Shown: piece by piece, positions 27,696 to 35,884 of the stretch | How positions within the stretch are numbered: the stretch's first letter is position 1 | Layout of the letters: every line of letters starts with the position of its first letter | DNA from: Actinomycetes bacterium | GTDB taxonomy: Bacteria > Actinomycetota > Thermoleophilia > Miltoncostaeales > Miltoncostaeaceae | Length of the DNA stretch: 42,305 nt | Direction: 5' to 3' | Assembly: GCA_024639225.1 (NCBI GenBank) | Contig: JAHEIS010000005.1 | Span: 1-42,305 of the forward strand | The notes under the pieces: model-generated | What the model saw: the letters and a program-made list of their open reading frames with translations, nothing else | Told to the model about the DNA's origin: nothing | Database searches by the model: none | Made by a program: the position numbers and the translations under genes

Positions 27696-29762
27696 TCACA
27701 CCCCTCGTGGCTCGACGTCGGCGGGGCGCCACACCGGGGGGCCGATGTCGCGGACCAGCGCGGGCACGAGGATCGAGCGGACGATGAGCGTGTCCAGCAG
27801 GACGCCGAAGGCCACGACGAAGCCGATCTCGGCGAGAGAAACCAGAGGCAGCGAGCCGAGCACGCTGAACGTGCCCGCGAGCACGATCCCGGCAGCCGTG
27901 ATGACGCCGCCGGTCACCGCAAGCGCGCGTAGTACGCCGTCGCGGGTACCTGAACGGGCGGATTCCTCCCGCGCACGCACCATGAGGAAGATGTTGTAGT
28001 CGACGCCGAGGGCGACGAGGAAGACGAATGCGTAGAGCGGCAGGGCCGTGAAGACGCCTTCGAACTCGAAGAGGAACTCGAACACCAGAACGCTGATGCC
28101 CAGCGCAGAGGCGAAGGAGAGCACCACGGTCGCCACGAGCAGCAGCGGGGCGACGAGGCTTCGCAGGAGCACCGCGAGGATCAACAGGATCACCAGGAGC
28201 ACGAGCGGGATGATCAGCAGATTGTCCCGGGCGGCGGCGCTCCGGGTGTCGGCGTCTTCCGCGGTGGTCCCGCCGATCAGCGCGATGTCGTCCCCACCTG
28301 CGGCGTCGTCGGCGAGATCGCGCAGGTCGGAGATCGCCTCGGACGCCTCCGAGGACAGCGGATCGGCGACGAGGGTCACATCGATCAGTGAACCCGGCGG
28401 CCCCGGGACGGGCGCTCCGACTCCGGCGACGGCAGGATCGGCTGCGAGCGCGGCACGCACCGGTTCGACCGCGGCCGGATCGCGGACGAGGACGGTCGCC
28501 GGGTTCGAGGTCCCGCCGGGGAACCCGGCTGCGACCAGCGCCTGCCCGTCGATGGACTCTGCCCCGGTCCGGAAGTCGTCCGCGGCGGTGAGACCCGTGT
28601 CGAGGCGCAGAAGCCCGAGCGCGCCGATGCCCAGGAGAATGGCCGTGATGATCCAGACGGGGCGTGGTCGGGGTGCGATGAACTCGCCAAGACGGGCGAA
28701 GATGCCGCTCTCCTCGCCCACGCGGCTGCCCTCGCGCGGGATGAAGGGCCAGAAGACCCAGCGACCGAAGATCACCAGCAGCGCGGGCAGGAGCGTCAAG
28801 GCTGACAGCATCGCCAGCAGGATCCCGAGCGCCCCGAGCATGCCGATCCCGACCGTGCCGTTGAGCGCGGCGAGCAGCAGAACCAGGAGGGCCGCGATGT
28901 TCGTCCCCGCCGAGCCCGCAATGGCGGGCATCGCGTGGGGTAGCGCCGCGGCCATGGCGTCGTGGTGATCGGCGTGGCGGCGGAGCTCCTCACGGTAGCG
29001 GGCGGTCAGCAGCAACGCGTAGTCGGTGCCCGCGCCGAAGACCAGCACCAGCATGATCCCGGCGGACTGCCCGTTGACCGTGAAACCCGCCTCGGCGATG
29101 CCGCGCGCGACCGCCTGGCTGCACAGCTCAGCCCCGACCACGGCCAGGAGGGGCAACGCCCAGAAGATCGGCGAGCGGTAGATCAGCAGGAGGAGGATGA
29201 ACACGAGCAGACCGGTCGCGAGGAACAGCGTGGTGTTGATGCCGTTGAACACGACGATCGAGTCCGCGGCGACGCCGGCGCCGCCGGTCACCGCCGTCGC
29301 CAGGCCGCCGTCATCGTCAGCGGGCAGGCGGTCCCGGATCTCCTCGACCGCGTCCACCAGGACATCGTTCTCGCCGTCGGCCGTGATCGGAACCGAGAGG
29401 AGGACGGTGGTGCCGTCGTCTGACGGGACCGGGAGACTCGGGTCACCGGCACCCTCCGGCGGATCAGAGCTGAGTCCCTGGAGCACCTCGAAGATGAGCG
29501 CGCGGTCGGCGGGCGTGAGCCCCGCATCGCGCCGGAACACGATGACCGCGTCGGCGACCCGACCCCGCGGGAACTCCCGCACCGCATCGAGGACCTCCAC
29601 CGACTCCGCGCCGGCCGGAAGGAAGCTGTCGGGGGAGTTCTCCTGGGCGTCCTCGAAGCCACGGGCGTAGCCGGCCGCGAGGATGATCGCGACGAGCCAG
29701 ACGCCGAGCACGAGCCATTTGCCGCGTCGGCCCGCGGGAAGGACCTGGAGTTTTCTCACCAC
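27696..29762 (-). CDS. MMPL/RND-family transporter (688 aa)
   Basis: Two repeats of an N-terminal helix, a periplasmic-type loop and a five-to-six helix bundle are visible. GAGTDYALLLTARYREEL and GVDYNIFLMVRAREES are the matched helix-4 motifs of MMPL proteins, which carry the proton-relay Asp-Tyr pair. In actinobacteria the family exports lipids or envelope precursors; the substrate here is unknown. A short N-terminal cytoplasmic stretch precedes helix 1. A TAGACT element stands six bases before the GTG, suggesting a leaderless message. An FAD enzyme gene follows without a gap. Confidence 0.93.
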   Translation of the reverse strand: MVRKLQVLPAGRRGKWLVLGVWLVAIILAAGYARGFEDAQENSPDSFLPAGAESVEVLDAVREFPRGRVADAVIVFRRDAGLTPADRALIFEVLQGLSSDPPEGAGDPSLPVPSDDGTTVLLSVPITADGENDVLVDAVEEIRDRLPADDDGGLATAVTGGAGVAADSIVVFNGINTTLFLATGLLVFILLLLIYRSPIFWALPLLAVVGAELCSQAVARGIAEAGFTVNGQSAGIMLVLVFGAGTDYALLLTARYREELRRHADHHDAMAAALPHAMPAIAGSAGTNIAALLVLLLAALNGTVGIGMLGALGILLAMLSALTLLPALLVIFGRWVFWPFIPREGSRVGEESGIFARLGEFIAPRPRPVWIITAILLGIGALGLLRLDTGLTAADDFRTGAESIDGQALVAAGFPGGTSNPATVLVRDPAAVEPVRAALAADPAVAGVGAPVPGPPGSLIDVTLVADPLSSEASEAISDLRDLADDAAGGDDIALIGGTTAEDADTRSAAARDNLLIIPLVLLVILLILAVLLRSLVAPLLLVATVVLSFASALGISVLVFEFLFEFEGVFTALPLYAFVFLVALGVDYNIFLMVRAREESARSGTRDGVLRALAVTGGVITAAGIVLAGTFSVLGSLPLVSLAEIGFVVAFGVLLDTLIVRSILVPALVRDIGPPVWRPADVEPRGV

Positions 29763-29768
29763 GACCCA

Positions 29769-29774
29769 AGTCTA
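29769..29774 (-). promoter_or_regulatory. Candidate -10 of a leaderless promoter for MMPL
   Basis: TAGACT on the minus strand lies six bases before the GTG start. There is no ribosome site. Confidence 0.5.
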
Positions 29775-29993
29775 GGTCGGCGATCGGCGCCGAGGACCGC
29801 CGTTCTTCCCTCGGTTCCTGTGGATCCTTCTGTCGGGAGCATCGATTCACCACACCTTCGGACAGCTGTGGGGTCCGGAACCACGACTTTTGCGGGATTT
29901 CCCTACGACCACCCGGGGCGCATAGTGGCGTCCAACCCCGTGCCGGGCTCCCCCATGCCCCGGCCCAAGCCCACAATCTGATGAAGGCGCCTC

Positions 29994-31415
29994 ATGGATG
30001 ATCCCGTCGCCATCGCACTGATCCTCTCCGGCTCGAGCGCCGTCGTGGCGCTCGCGCTGATCGGACGGCGCATGCTGAAAGAGCGCGAGCAGCGCGCGGC
30101 CGTCGTCGGCGGGGATGTCTTCGCATCCCACGTCAGCCCGGAGCCCACGGCAGCGGCCGCCGCGGCGGAGGCACCGGCCGAGTTCGCTACGCCGGCAGAC
30201 GATGTCTTCTCCGCCCGGATCAGCGGCGAGGCGTCCGCGCCGACGCCGGCCGTCGACGAGCCGACCCCGGTCGAGCCGCCGGCGCCCGCCGTGGCCGGCC
30301 CGGATGTCTTCGACGCCCGCATCTCGGCGGACGCCGGCTCGGCCCCGTCCGACCCCGAGCCCCGGGTCGCGACCCCCGCGGACGCCGATGTCTTCGCGTC
30401 GCACCTGAGCGCGCCCGTCGACGAGCAGGCGACGGAGGCCGTCATCGAGGAGGAGGCCGTTCCGGCGCCGGAGCCAGAGTCGATCGAGGCTCCTCAACCC
30501 GCCCCGGCCACGCCGGGCGACGATGTCTTCGCCGGCCGGATCAACCCCGCGGCGGAGGTCGAGGAGAGCCCCGCGCCGGACGAGGAGGACGAACGCGCGA
30601 CGGAGCCCGCGCCGTCCGTACCGGCCGTCGCCGGCTCCGACGTCTTCGATGCCCGCATCTCCGCGGCTGCCGAGCCCCCTCCCGTCGAGGAGAGTGCATC
30701 CGACCCGTTCGGCCGCTTCATCGGATCGGACGAGCCGGCCGAGGTCACCTCGCCGGGGAACTCGATCTACCCCGACGACACCTGCCGGGCGTTCGCCCAG
30801 GGCCTCAAGGACGACGTCCTCGACCGGGCCCTCACGCTCTTCTGGGCCCTGGCGCGCGAGGGTTCGATCGACTCGAACGATCTCGGCGCCCTGCTGGGTG
30901 CGCGTTCCCGCCAGGCGGGCGCGCTCGTGAGCACGCCCATGAAGCGCCGGTCCGAGGAGATGGACCTTCCGCTGCCCTACGTCATCGGACGCAGCAGCCC
31001 GAGCCGCCTGCGGACCTGGTCAGATCAGTTCGGTATCGCCGAACGGATGGCGGCCGCCCTGCTCGATGAGCAGCAGGCCCGCGACACGGTGGCCGACGAC
31101 GACCCCGAAGGGTTCTCCGGGCTCACGGCCTGGCTCGCTCAACAGGGCGACGCTGTCTTCACCATGAGCCTCGAGGAGATCGACGCCCTCGGCCCGGTCC
31201 CGCTTCCGGAGCACGCGGCGAGCCAGCGCAACTGGTGGGCCAACCGCAGTGGCGGCCCCGGCCACGGCCACGCCGAGGCGTGGTTGAGCGCCGGCCGACT
31301 CGCATACCCCGACCTCAAGGCGGGATCGGTCGTGTTTGAGCTGCTGCCGGGTCTCCAGGATGCCGAGCCGAGCGAAGCGGAGACCGCGCCCGACGAGGCC
31401 GAGCTCACGCGATGA
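29994..31415 (+). CDS. Membrane-anchored protein with DVF(D/S/A)ARIS motif array and DUF7662-like C-terminus (473 aa)
   Basis: An N-terminal helix (about 5-23) is followed by KERE, so the rest is probably cytoplasmic. Residues 41-245 are a Pro/Ala/Glu-rich disordered linker carrying six copies of D-V-F-x-(A/S/G)-(R/H)-(I/V/L)-(S/N), starting at residues 41, 70, 104, 132, 177 and 216, and a degenerate seventh at 237. Residues about 258-345 look like a winged-helix region (LTLFWALAREG, DLGALLGA). Residues about 373-450 resemble DUF7662: WLAQQG, LPEHAASQRNWWANR and AWLSAGR, then VVFEL. The start has GAAGG upstream. It is coupled by ATGA to the next gene. The function is unknown; the array looks like a scaffold of short binding motifs. 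Confidence 0.82.
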   Translation: MDDPVAIALILSGSSAVVALALIGRRMLKEREQRAAVVGGDVFASHVSPEPTAAAAAAEAPAEFATPADDVFSARISGEASAPTPAVDEPTPVEPPAPAVAGPDVFDARISADAGSAPSDPEPRVATPADADVFASHLSAPVDEQATEAVIEEEAVPAPEPESIEAPQPAPATPGDDVFAGRINPAAEVEESPAPDEEDERATEPAPSVPAVAGSDVFDARISAAAEPPPVEESASDPFGRFIGSDEPAEVTSPGNSIYPDDTCRAFAQGLKDDVLDRALTLFWALAREGSIDSNDLGALLGARSRQAGALVSTPMKRRSEEMDLPLPYVIGRSSPSRLRTWSDQFGIAERMAAALLDEQQARDTVADDDPEGFSGLTAWLAQQGDAVFTMSLEEIDALGPVPLPEHAASQRNWWANRSGGPGHGHAEAWLSAGRLAYPDLKAGSVVFELLPGLQDAEPSEAETAPDEAELTR

Positions 31416-32074
31416 GGTACGACCGGCGGGCGGACCGGCTGATCGGCATCATCGCCGGCGCCGCGGTGGTCCTCGCTCTCGTCGCGGGTGTCGCCTGGGG
31501 CCTCGCCCGCGACGATGCCGATGACCCGGCCGCGCGCGCGGACACAACGGCCAGTGGACCGATCGATGACCGCTGCGCCCTCGAGGTGCAGCGGGCGACC
31601 CTTGCGATGCGCGCGGGGGCCGTGGACCGGCTGACGTCGTCGGGCGCGACGATCGCCGCCCTCCCGCCCGGGGGCGACCTCGGGAAGGGCGCCGCAACCG
31701 TGCCCGTCGACAGCGCCACGATGATCAGCTGCCGGCTGACGACCGGCCGCATCGTCACGGACGGCGGCCTGCGATTCGACGTGGCCGGTCAGGCGACCGA
31801 CATCACCGATCTCGTCGTCGACTTCGACTCACAGACGGTGGTCGCCGAGACTCGCTCACCCGGGTTCGAGGGAGTGGTCAGCAGCGTGATCGACACCGGG
31901 GCCATCGATGGTCTCGACCGTGGCGGCGAGGTCATGTACATCATCCCGATCAGCCTGCTGAGCAACGAGGCCGGCACCCTCGACGACGCCCTCCAGAAAG
32001 CTGTGCTGTCCGACGGCACTCTGCCCACAGACGCCACCCTGACCATCGTCGGAGCCAAGCGGCCCCTCGAGTAG
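31412..32074 (+). CDS. Membrane-anchored protein, paralogue of the next gene (220 aa)
   Basis: Helix at about 9-30, then a short linker and an extracytoplasmic domain. Two cysteines, C55 and C107, may form a disulfide. The domain (about 105-215) has DGGLRFDVAGQATDITDLVVD, a beta-sandwich-like pattern seen in secreted proteins with HtaA-like domains of Thermoleophilia; this match is from memory and weak. ATGA overlap with the motif-array gene shows coupled translation. Confidence 0.78.
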   Translation: MRYDRRADRLIGIIAGAAVVLALVAGVAWGLARDDADDPAARADTTASGPIDDRCALEVQRATLAMRAGAVDRLTSSGATIAALPPGGDLGKGAATVPVDSATMISCRLTTGRIVTDGGLRFDVAGQATDITDLVVDFDSQTVVAETRSPGFEGVVSSVIDTGAIDGLDRGGEVMYIIPISLLSNEAGTLDDALQKAVLSDGTLPTDATLTIVGAKRPLE

Positions 32075-32131
32075 GTCGGGCTTCGACCCGCCTCGGAGGC
32101 CGACGCCGCCGGGCCCACCAGGAGACACATG

Positions 32132-32914
32132 ATGAGCAAGGATCCGAACCTCGATCGCCGCATCGCGACGGTCGCCGCCGGCGCGGCGATCATCTTCCTG
32201 GGAGCGGCCGTTCTGTTCTGGGCGACGGGCGCCGGGTCGGGAAGCGACGGGTCGGATCCCGACCCGGCTCAGCCGGCGGAGTCGACCGAGCGGACGCGCG
32301 CGCCGGAGCCCACGGACGCCAGCCCCAAGTCGCCGATCGATGACGCGGGCGACCGCATGGTCGAGGCGGCCCGGAAGCTGCCCCTCCCCGAGGACTGCCA
32401 CGTGCACGTGAACCAGGCCATCATGGCGTCCGACCCGGCGACGGGAGAGGCCTTCGCGGCGATCGGCATCGCGACAGACTCAATCCGTCCCGCTCAACCG
32501 GCGGGTACCGGCGCACACGCGCTGATGGTGCGCAACACGACTCGGGTGGACTGCGATCTGAGCCAGGGGGTCATCGGTACACGGGGCGGCATCCGCTTCA
32601 GCCGTGGCGACCGCAGTGTGGAGCTGCGCCGTGCCCGCATCGACCTGACAAGCGGCTCGATGGCGGTGTTCCCGGAGTCGACCGGCTCGGCTTCGTTCAT
32701 CGGCTCGCGGATCGACCCGGCGACGATCGAGCGCATTGACCAGCCGGGCGAGATGACGGTGGTCATCCCGATGGTGTTCACCGGCGAGCTGTCGCGGCAC
32801 GTCAACGAGCAGCTCGGCATCACGCTGACCGAGACCGGCGAGGTCGTCGGCTCGCTGACGATCACCGCCTCGACCCACCCCATGCCTCTGGCGACCCCCG
32901 ACGCCCACAGCTGA
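32132..32914 (+). CDS. Membrane-anchored paralogue with the same Cys spacing (260 aa)
   Basis: Helix at about 10-30, then a Pro/Asp-rich linker to residue 75 and a domain like that of the previous gene: CHVHVNQ, RVDCDLSQGVIGTRGGIRFSRGD and VELRRARIDL. The two cysteines, C89 and C141, are 52 residues apart, exactly as in the upstream paralogue. I start at the second of two adjacent ATGs because GGAG then lies seven bases upstream. It is the last gene of the three-gene plus-strand set; its stop is 12 bases from the convergent gene. Confidence 0.8.
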   Translation: MSKDPNLDRRIATVAAGAAIIFLGAAVLFWATGAGSGSDGSDPDPAQPAESTERTRAPEPTDASPKSPIDDAGDRMVEAARKLPLPEDCHVHVNQAIMASDPATGEAFAAIGIATDSIRPAQPAGTGAHALMVRNTTRVDCDLSQGVIGTRGGIRFSRGDRSVELRRARIDLTSGSMAVFPESTGSASFIGSRIDPATIERIDQPGEMTVVIPMVFTGELSRHVNEQLGITLTETGEVVGSLTITASTHPMPLATPDAHS

Positions 32915-32915
32915 G

Positions 32916-32947
32916 GCGTTGGGCGCTCAGCGCGTTGGAGCGCTCAG
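32916..32947. repeat. Short tandem duplication of a 15-16-base unit
   Basis: GCGTTGG-GCGCTCAG and GCGTTGGAGCGCTCAG occur in tandem between the two convergent stop codons. On the minus strand this duplicates the last codons and stop of the RskA-like gene, so it seems a recent slip event. Confidence 0.7.
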
Positions 32948-33418
32948 TACCACCGGGCCCGAGCGGGTCGGGTCGCCGTCGTCCGGTTCGCGGCTGATCT
33001 CAAGCCGCCGGTAGTCCGCGGGGGCGCCGGGAAGAGGCACCGAGACCTCCGCCTCCCCTGAATCGCCGGCGCGGAAGGCGGCGAGCGGAAGGAGGTCGTC
33101 GTCGCTGTTCGCCAGCCAGAGCGCATAGTGCTCGCCGGCGCGCGTGGGGTCGAGCCCCTCGACCGACAGGCGGATCACGTCCTCGTCCACCACGGCCGAG
33201 CCGGAGCCTGAATCGCCTGCCCGGCCGGAGAGGACCAGGGCCGCCGTGTCGACCGGCGCCGCGGCGGGGTCGGAGCCGGCTGGTCCATCATCAGCCGTGA
33301 ACTGTGAGACGGCCAGCACGATCGCGACCGTGACAATCATGACGACCAGGAGGCCCGCCACCACGCCCCGACCCGGGATGATCCCGGAGAACAGTCCGGG
33401 TGCGTACTTGTCGGTCAC
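32927..33418 (-). CDS. Membrane protein with RskA-C-like domain, no zinc anti-sigma domain (163 aa)
   Basis: A short cytoplasmic N-terminus and one helix (about 17-39) lead to an extracytoplasmic domain with LSVEGLDPTRAGEHYALWLAN, AGDSGEAEVSVPLPG and a final SREPDDGDPTRSGPVVLS. This resembles the C-terminal domain of RskA, the anti-sigma factor for SigK, but the N-terminal zinc-binding sigma-binding part is missing and no sigma gene is near. The GTG start overlaps the stop of the upstream gene as GTGA. The role is unknown. Confidence 0.75.
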   Translation of the reverse strand: MTDKYAPGLFSGIIPGRGVVAGLLVVMIVTVAIVLAVSQFTADDGPAGSDPAAAPVDTAALVLSGRAGDSGSGSAVVDEDVIRLSVEGLDPTRAGEHYALWLANSDDDLLPLAAFRAGDSGEAEVSVPLPGAPADYRRLEISREPDDGDPTRSGPVVLSAPTR

Positions 33419-34089
33419 GTCTCGAGCGCGACCTCGAGGCCTTCGATCAGGAAGCGCAGATTGGCCCACTGGACCGCCGCCTCCGACTGGCGAGCGGTCT
33501 CCGGCGAGCGTTCCCACAGGAGCTCGATCTCCGTGGTCGCCTCGACCTCGATCCCGGAGGCGGTCAACGCCTCGAGCTGGAGCTCCCGAAGCCGGTCGTT
33601 CTCGCCCCAGCCCCACGCGGAGATCTCCCGACCCAGGGTTGGGCCGTCGCGGTCGTCCGTCGCCGTCGCGGTCCCCACGGCCTCGGCGAAGAATCGCCGC
33701 TGGGCAGCGAGGGCGAGCCGGCGCTCGTCGGCTTCCGCATCGCCGCTTCGCCCGAGGCGTTCGAGCTGGGGCTCCTCGTCGATGCGTATGGCCTCCAGGC
33801 GCTCCTGGTTGACCACGAGCCACGCCTCGATCGTCTCCCCGAGCCCGTCCGGCGCATCGGCCCACTCCGCGCCGATCGCATGGGCCAGGTGCCGCAGCCA
33901 AGCGCGGGCGCTGGCGCCGCGGGCCCGCTCCACCCGCTCATCGCGCCCGGGCATCGTCCCGCCCTCGGCGAGGATGAACTCCTCGTGGATGGCCTTCGAC
34001 CCCTCCTGGGCCATCAGCTCATCGAGTCGCGGTTTGTTCTCGATCATCCAGGCGATCACCCGATCGCCGAATGTCTGATCCTCGCTCAT
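33415..34089 (-). CDS. Soluble acidic protein with three AW-x6-RL repeats (224 aa)
   Basis: I do not recognise this protein. It has no signal or membrane helix and is mostly helical. Three 18-residue segments align without gaps at residues 8-25, 84-101 and 153-170: Gly first, a hydrophobic residue at position 4, Ala-Trp at 6-7, Arg-Leu at 14-15 and Leu/Ile at 18. The start ATG is preceded by a GGGGG run. It is translationally coupled (GTGA) to the RskA-like membrane protein, so the two probably act together. Confidence 0.78.
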   Translation of the reverse strand: MSEDQTFGDRVIAWMIENKPRLDELMAQEGSKAIHEEFILAEGGTMPGRDERVERARGASARAWLRHLAHAIGAEWADAPDGLGETIEAWLVVNQERLEAIRIDEEPQLERLGRSGDAEADERRLALAAQRRFFAEAVGTATATDDRDGPTLGREISAWGWGENDRLRELQLEALTASGIEVEATTEIELLWERSPETARQSEAAVQWANLRFLIEGLEVALET

Positions 34090-34250
34090 GTCCCCCGCTT
34101 CCGACCGCTGTGGGGACACGGTACGACATGTCGCGGGCGTGAGCCCGGGTGAGATCGCGGGGCCCGGCACGCCACATCGTCCCGGACCCTGCGATTCGTG
34201 TACGAGGCGGCCGACGGGTGCGATGTCGCCTCCTCACGATGTAAGACGCC

Positions 34251-34280
34251 GGGGAAGAGGATGGCGTTGCCGTCTTCCCC
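34251..34280 (-). terminator. Hairpin after the propeller-argG operon
   Basis: GGGGAAGA pairs with TCTTCCCC across a 14-base loop, about 20 bases after the minus-strand stop at 34299. Confidence 0.5.
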
Positions 34281-34298
34281 CATTTTCTTAGAGAACGC

Positions 34299-34919
34299 TC
34301 ATGTTGCGGTCCGGGTGGCCAGAACCAGACCCCAGTCCCCTCCGATGGCGATCTGGGTGCCATCGGCGGACCAGCCGGCGCACCGGCACCCGCGCATCCA
34401 CCGCGCGACGGACATGTCGGCAGTCCGGATCAGAGCCACGACGACCGCGCCCCGTTCGGCGACGGTGACGGCGCGCAGCAGGCCGTCCGGGGACAACGAG
34501 CCGGCTTCGGTGTCTCCCGCCAGTTCAGCGAGCGGCACCGGCTCCGGCACGTCGGCCGCGGGGTCGGTCGCCGGCCGCTCCTCGATGAGGTCATCCAGAC
34601 CGGGCAGCGCGTAACTACGCGCCACCAAGGGCGAGACCGTCGTGAGCCGGTCGCCCTCGAACTCGAGAGCGCGGGCGGGCTCGCGTACACCGAGGGAGAA
34701 CGTGAGTGGCCCCGCTCCCACCGTCGTCGCCTCGGGGTCGAGTCCGGACATCTCGAGGCCCGTCTCCGGCGGCGGAGCGAGTGTGAATCCCAGTGGGGGC
34801 ATGGCGCGGCGCCGGTCGGCCCGACCGGAGCGCATGCGAAAGACCGGGATGGCAACGGACCAGGGCCCCGGATCCTCGGCCATCACGGTGTCCGGTCCGC
34901 TGCGTGGTCCTTGGAACAT
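34299..34919 (-). CDS. Beta-propeller-like protein, shorter partner (206 aa)
   Basis: The C-terminal third reads like propeller blades (SPDGLLRAVTVAERGAVV, then GWSADGTQIAIGGDWGLVL), closely resembling the end of the preceding protein. The N-terminal part has no recognisable fold. No signal is seen. The ATG overlaps the stop of the longer propeller gene (TGATG), so the two are translated together. It is the last gene of the argG operon. Confidence 0.72.
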   Translation of the reverse strand: MFQGPRSGPDTVMAEDPGPWSVAIPVFRMRSGRADRRRAMPPLGFTLAPPPETGLEMSGLDPEATTVGAGPLTFSLGVREPARALEFEGDRLTTVSPLVARSYALPGLDDLIEERPATDPAADVPEPVPLAELAGDTEAGSLSPDGLLRAVTVAERGAVVVALIRTADMSVARWMRGCRCAGWSADGTQIAIGGDWGLVLATRTAT

Positions 34920-35884
34920 CAGTCCTCCTCGATCTGTGTCAGCCAGGCAACACCCCAGTCGCCACCCACCGCGCAGGAGATCCCGTCCGGGCCGAGCGCG
35001 ATCGCCCGAGCGCCGTCGATCCGGCGCACGAGAGCGCCGTCAGCGGTCCGGGCCACGATCACGAACGGTGACTCGTCCTTCGCGTCGTTGGGGTATGCCA
35101 GGGCGAGGTACTCACCGTCGAGGCTGAGCGAGATGGCGCGTGGCCCCGCCGGCCAGCTCTGGACCGCGACCTGTCGCAGAGCATCGCCGTCGGTGCTCCA
35201 GAGGGCGATGCTGCCATCGGCGTGGTCGGCGGCCAGGAGCTCCGCGCGCCCGGCGGACACCAGGGCGTGGATCGGAGAGCCTTCACCGGCGGGGATGCCG
35301 GGCATGCCGAGGTCGGATCCGCGCGCCACGACGAGGCGACCCCCGGCGGTGTAGGCCAGCGCATCGGCCGCGCCGTCGTGGTGAGCCGGGTCGCCCCCGG
35401 AGGGGAGCGTCACCTCGTCGACGCCGTCGGCGACCGCGACGGCGATCCGCCGTCCGTCCCCGCGCAGTGCCACGGGGCCCGGGCCGAGATCGGCGGCGAT
35501 GTCGCCGAGGCTCGGCATGACGACGGCCCGCCAGCCGTCATCAGCGTGGAGCAGGGCGGCGTTGGCCAGGCCGGTCGCCCGGCCCGCGTCGAGACCGGCG
35601 GGCCGCCGGTCGTGGATGACCGACAGGTCGACCGTTCGGATCGACCAGGCGACACCGGCGCTGATCGCGAGCAGGAGCTCACCGGCGGCTGCCGCACTCA
35701 GCGTCTCGACGCCGATAGGTGCACCACGCTCGACGCGGACGGGCGGTGCGGGTGCGAGTTCGTACCCCTCGGGCGCAGGTGCCTCGGCCAGTCGCAGGCC
35801 GTTGGGGCCACCGACGACCTGGGCCCAGGCGGGAATGTTCCCGCGGTCGATCCGGAGCCCGGGAGGCGGCCCTCCCCGCCTCAT
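34919..35884 (-). CDS. Beta-propeller-like (WD40-type) protein (321 aa)
   Basis: Repeated blade-like units are visible, such as HADGSIALWSTDGDALRQVA, SLSLDGEYLALAYP and LGPDGISCAVGGDWG, with AHHDGAADALAYTAGGRLVV earlier. The N-terminus (about 1-60) is Pro/Gly-rich and unlike the rest. There is no signal peptide, so it is probably cytoplasmic. Its ATG overlaps the argG stop as ATGA and its own stop overlaps the next gene. The ligand or partner is unknown. Confidence 0.78.
   Translation of the reverse strand: MRRGGPPPGLRIDRGNIPAWAQVVGGPNGLRLAEAPAPEGYELAPAPPVRVERGAPIGVETLSAAAAGELLLAISAGVAWSIRTVDLSVIHDRRPAGLDAGRATGLANAALLHADDGWRAVVMPSLGDIAADLGPGPVALRGDGRRIAVAVADGVDEVTLPSGGDPAHHDGAADALAYTAGGRLVVARGSDLGMPGIPAGEGSPIHALVSAGRAELLAADHADGSIALWSTDGDALRQVAVQSWPAGPRAISLSLDGEYLALAYPNDAKDESPFVIVARTADGALVRRIDGARAIALGPDGISCAVGGDWGVAWLTQIEED

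Noticed and set aside
29763-29993. ECF-type promoter (GGAACC) upstream of the motif-array gene
   Set aside because: A GGAACC is present near 29876 but no matching -10 stands at the expected distance.
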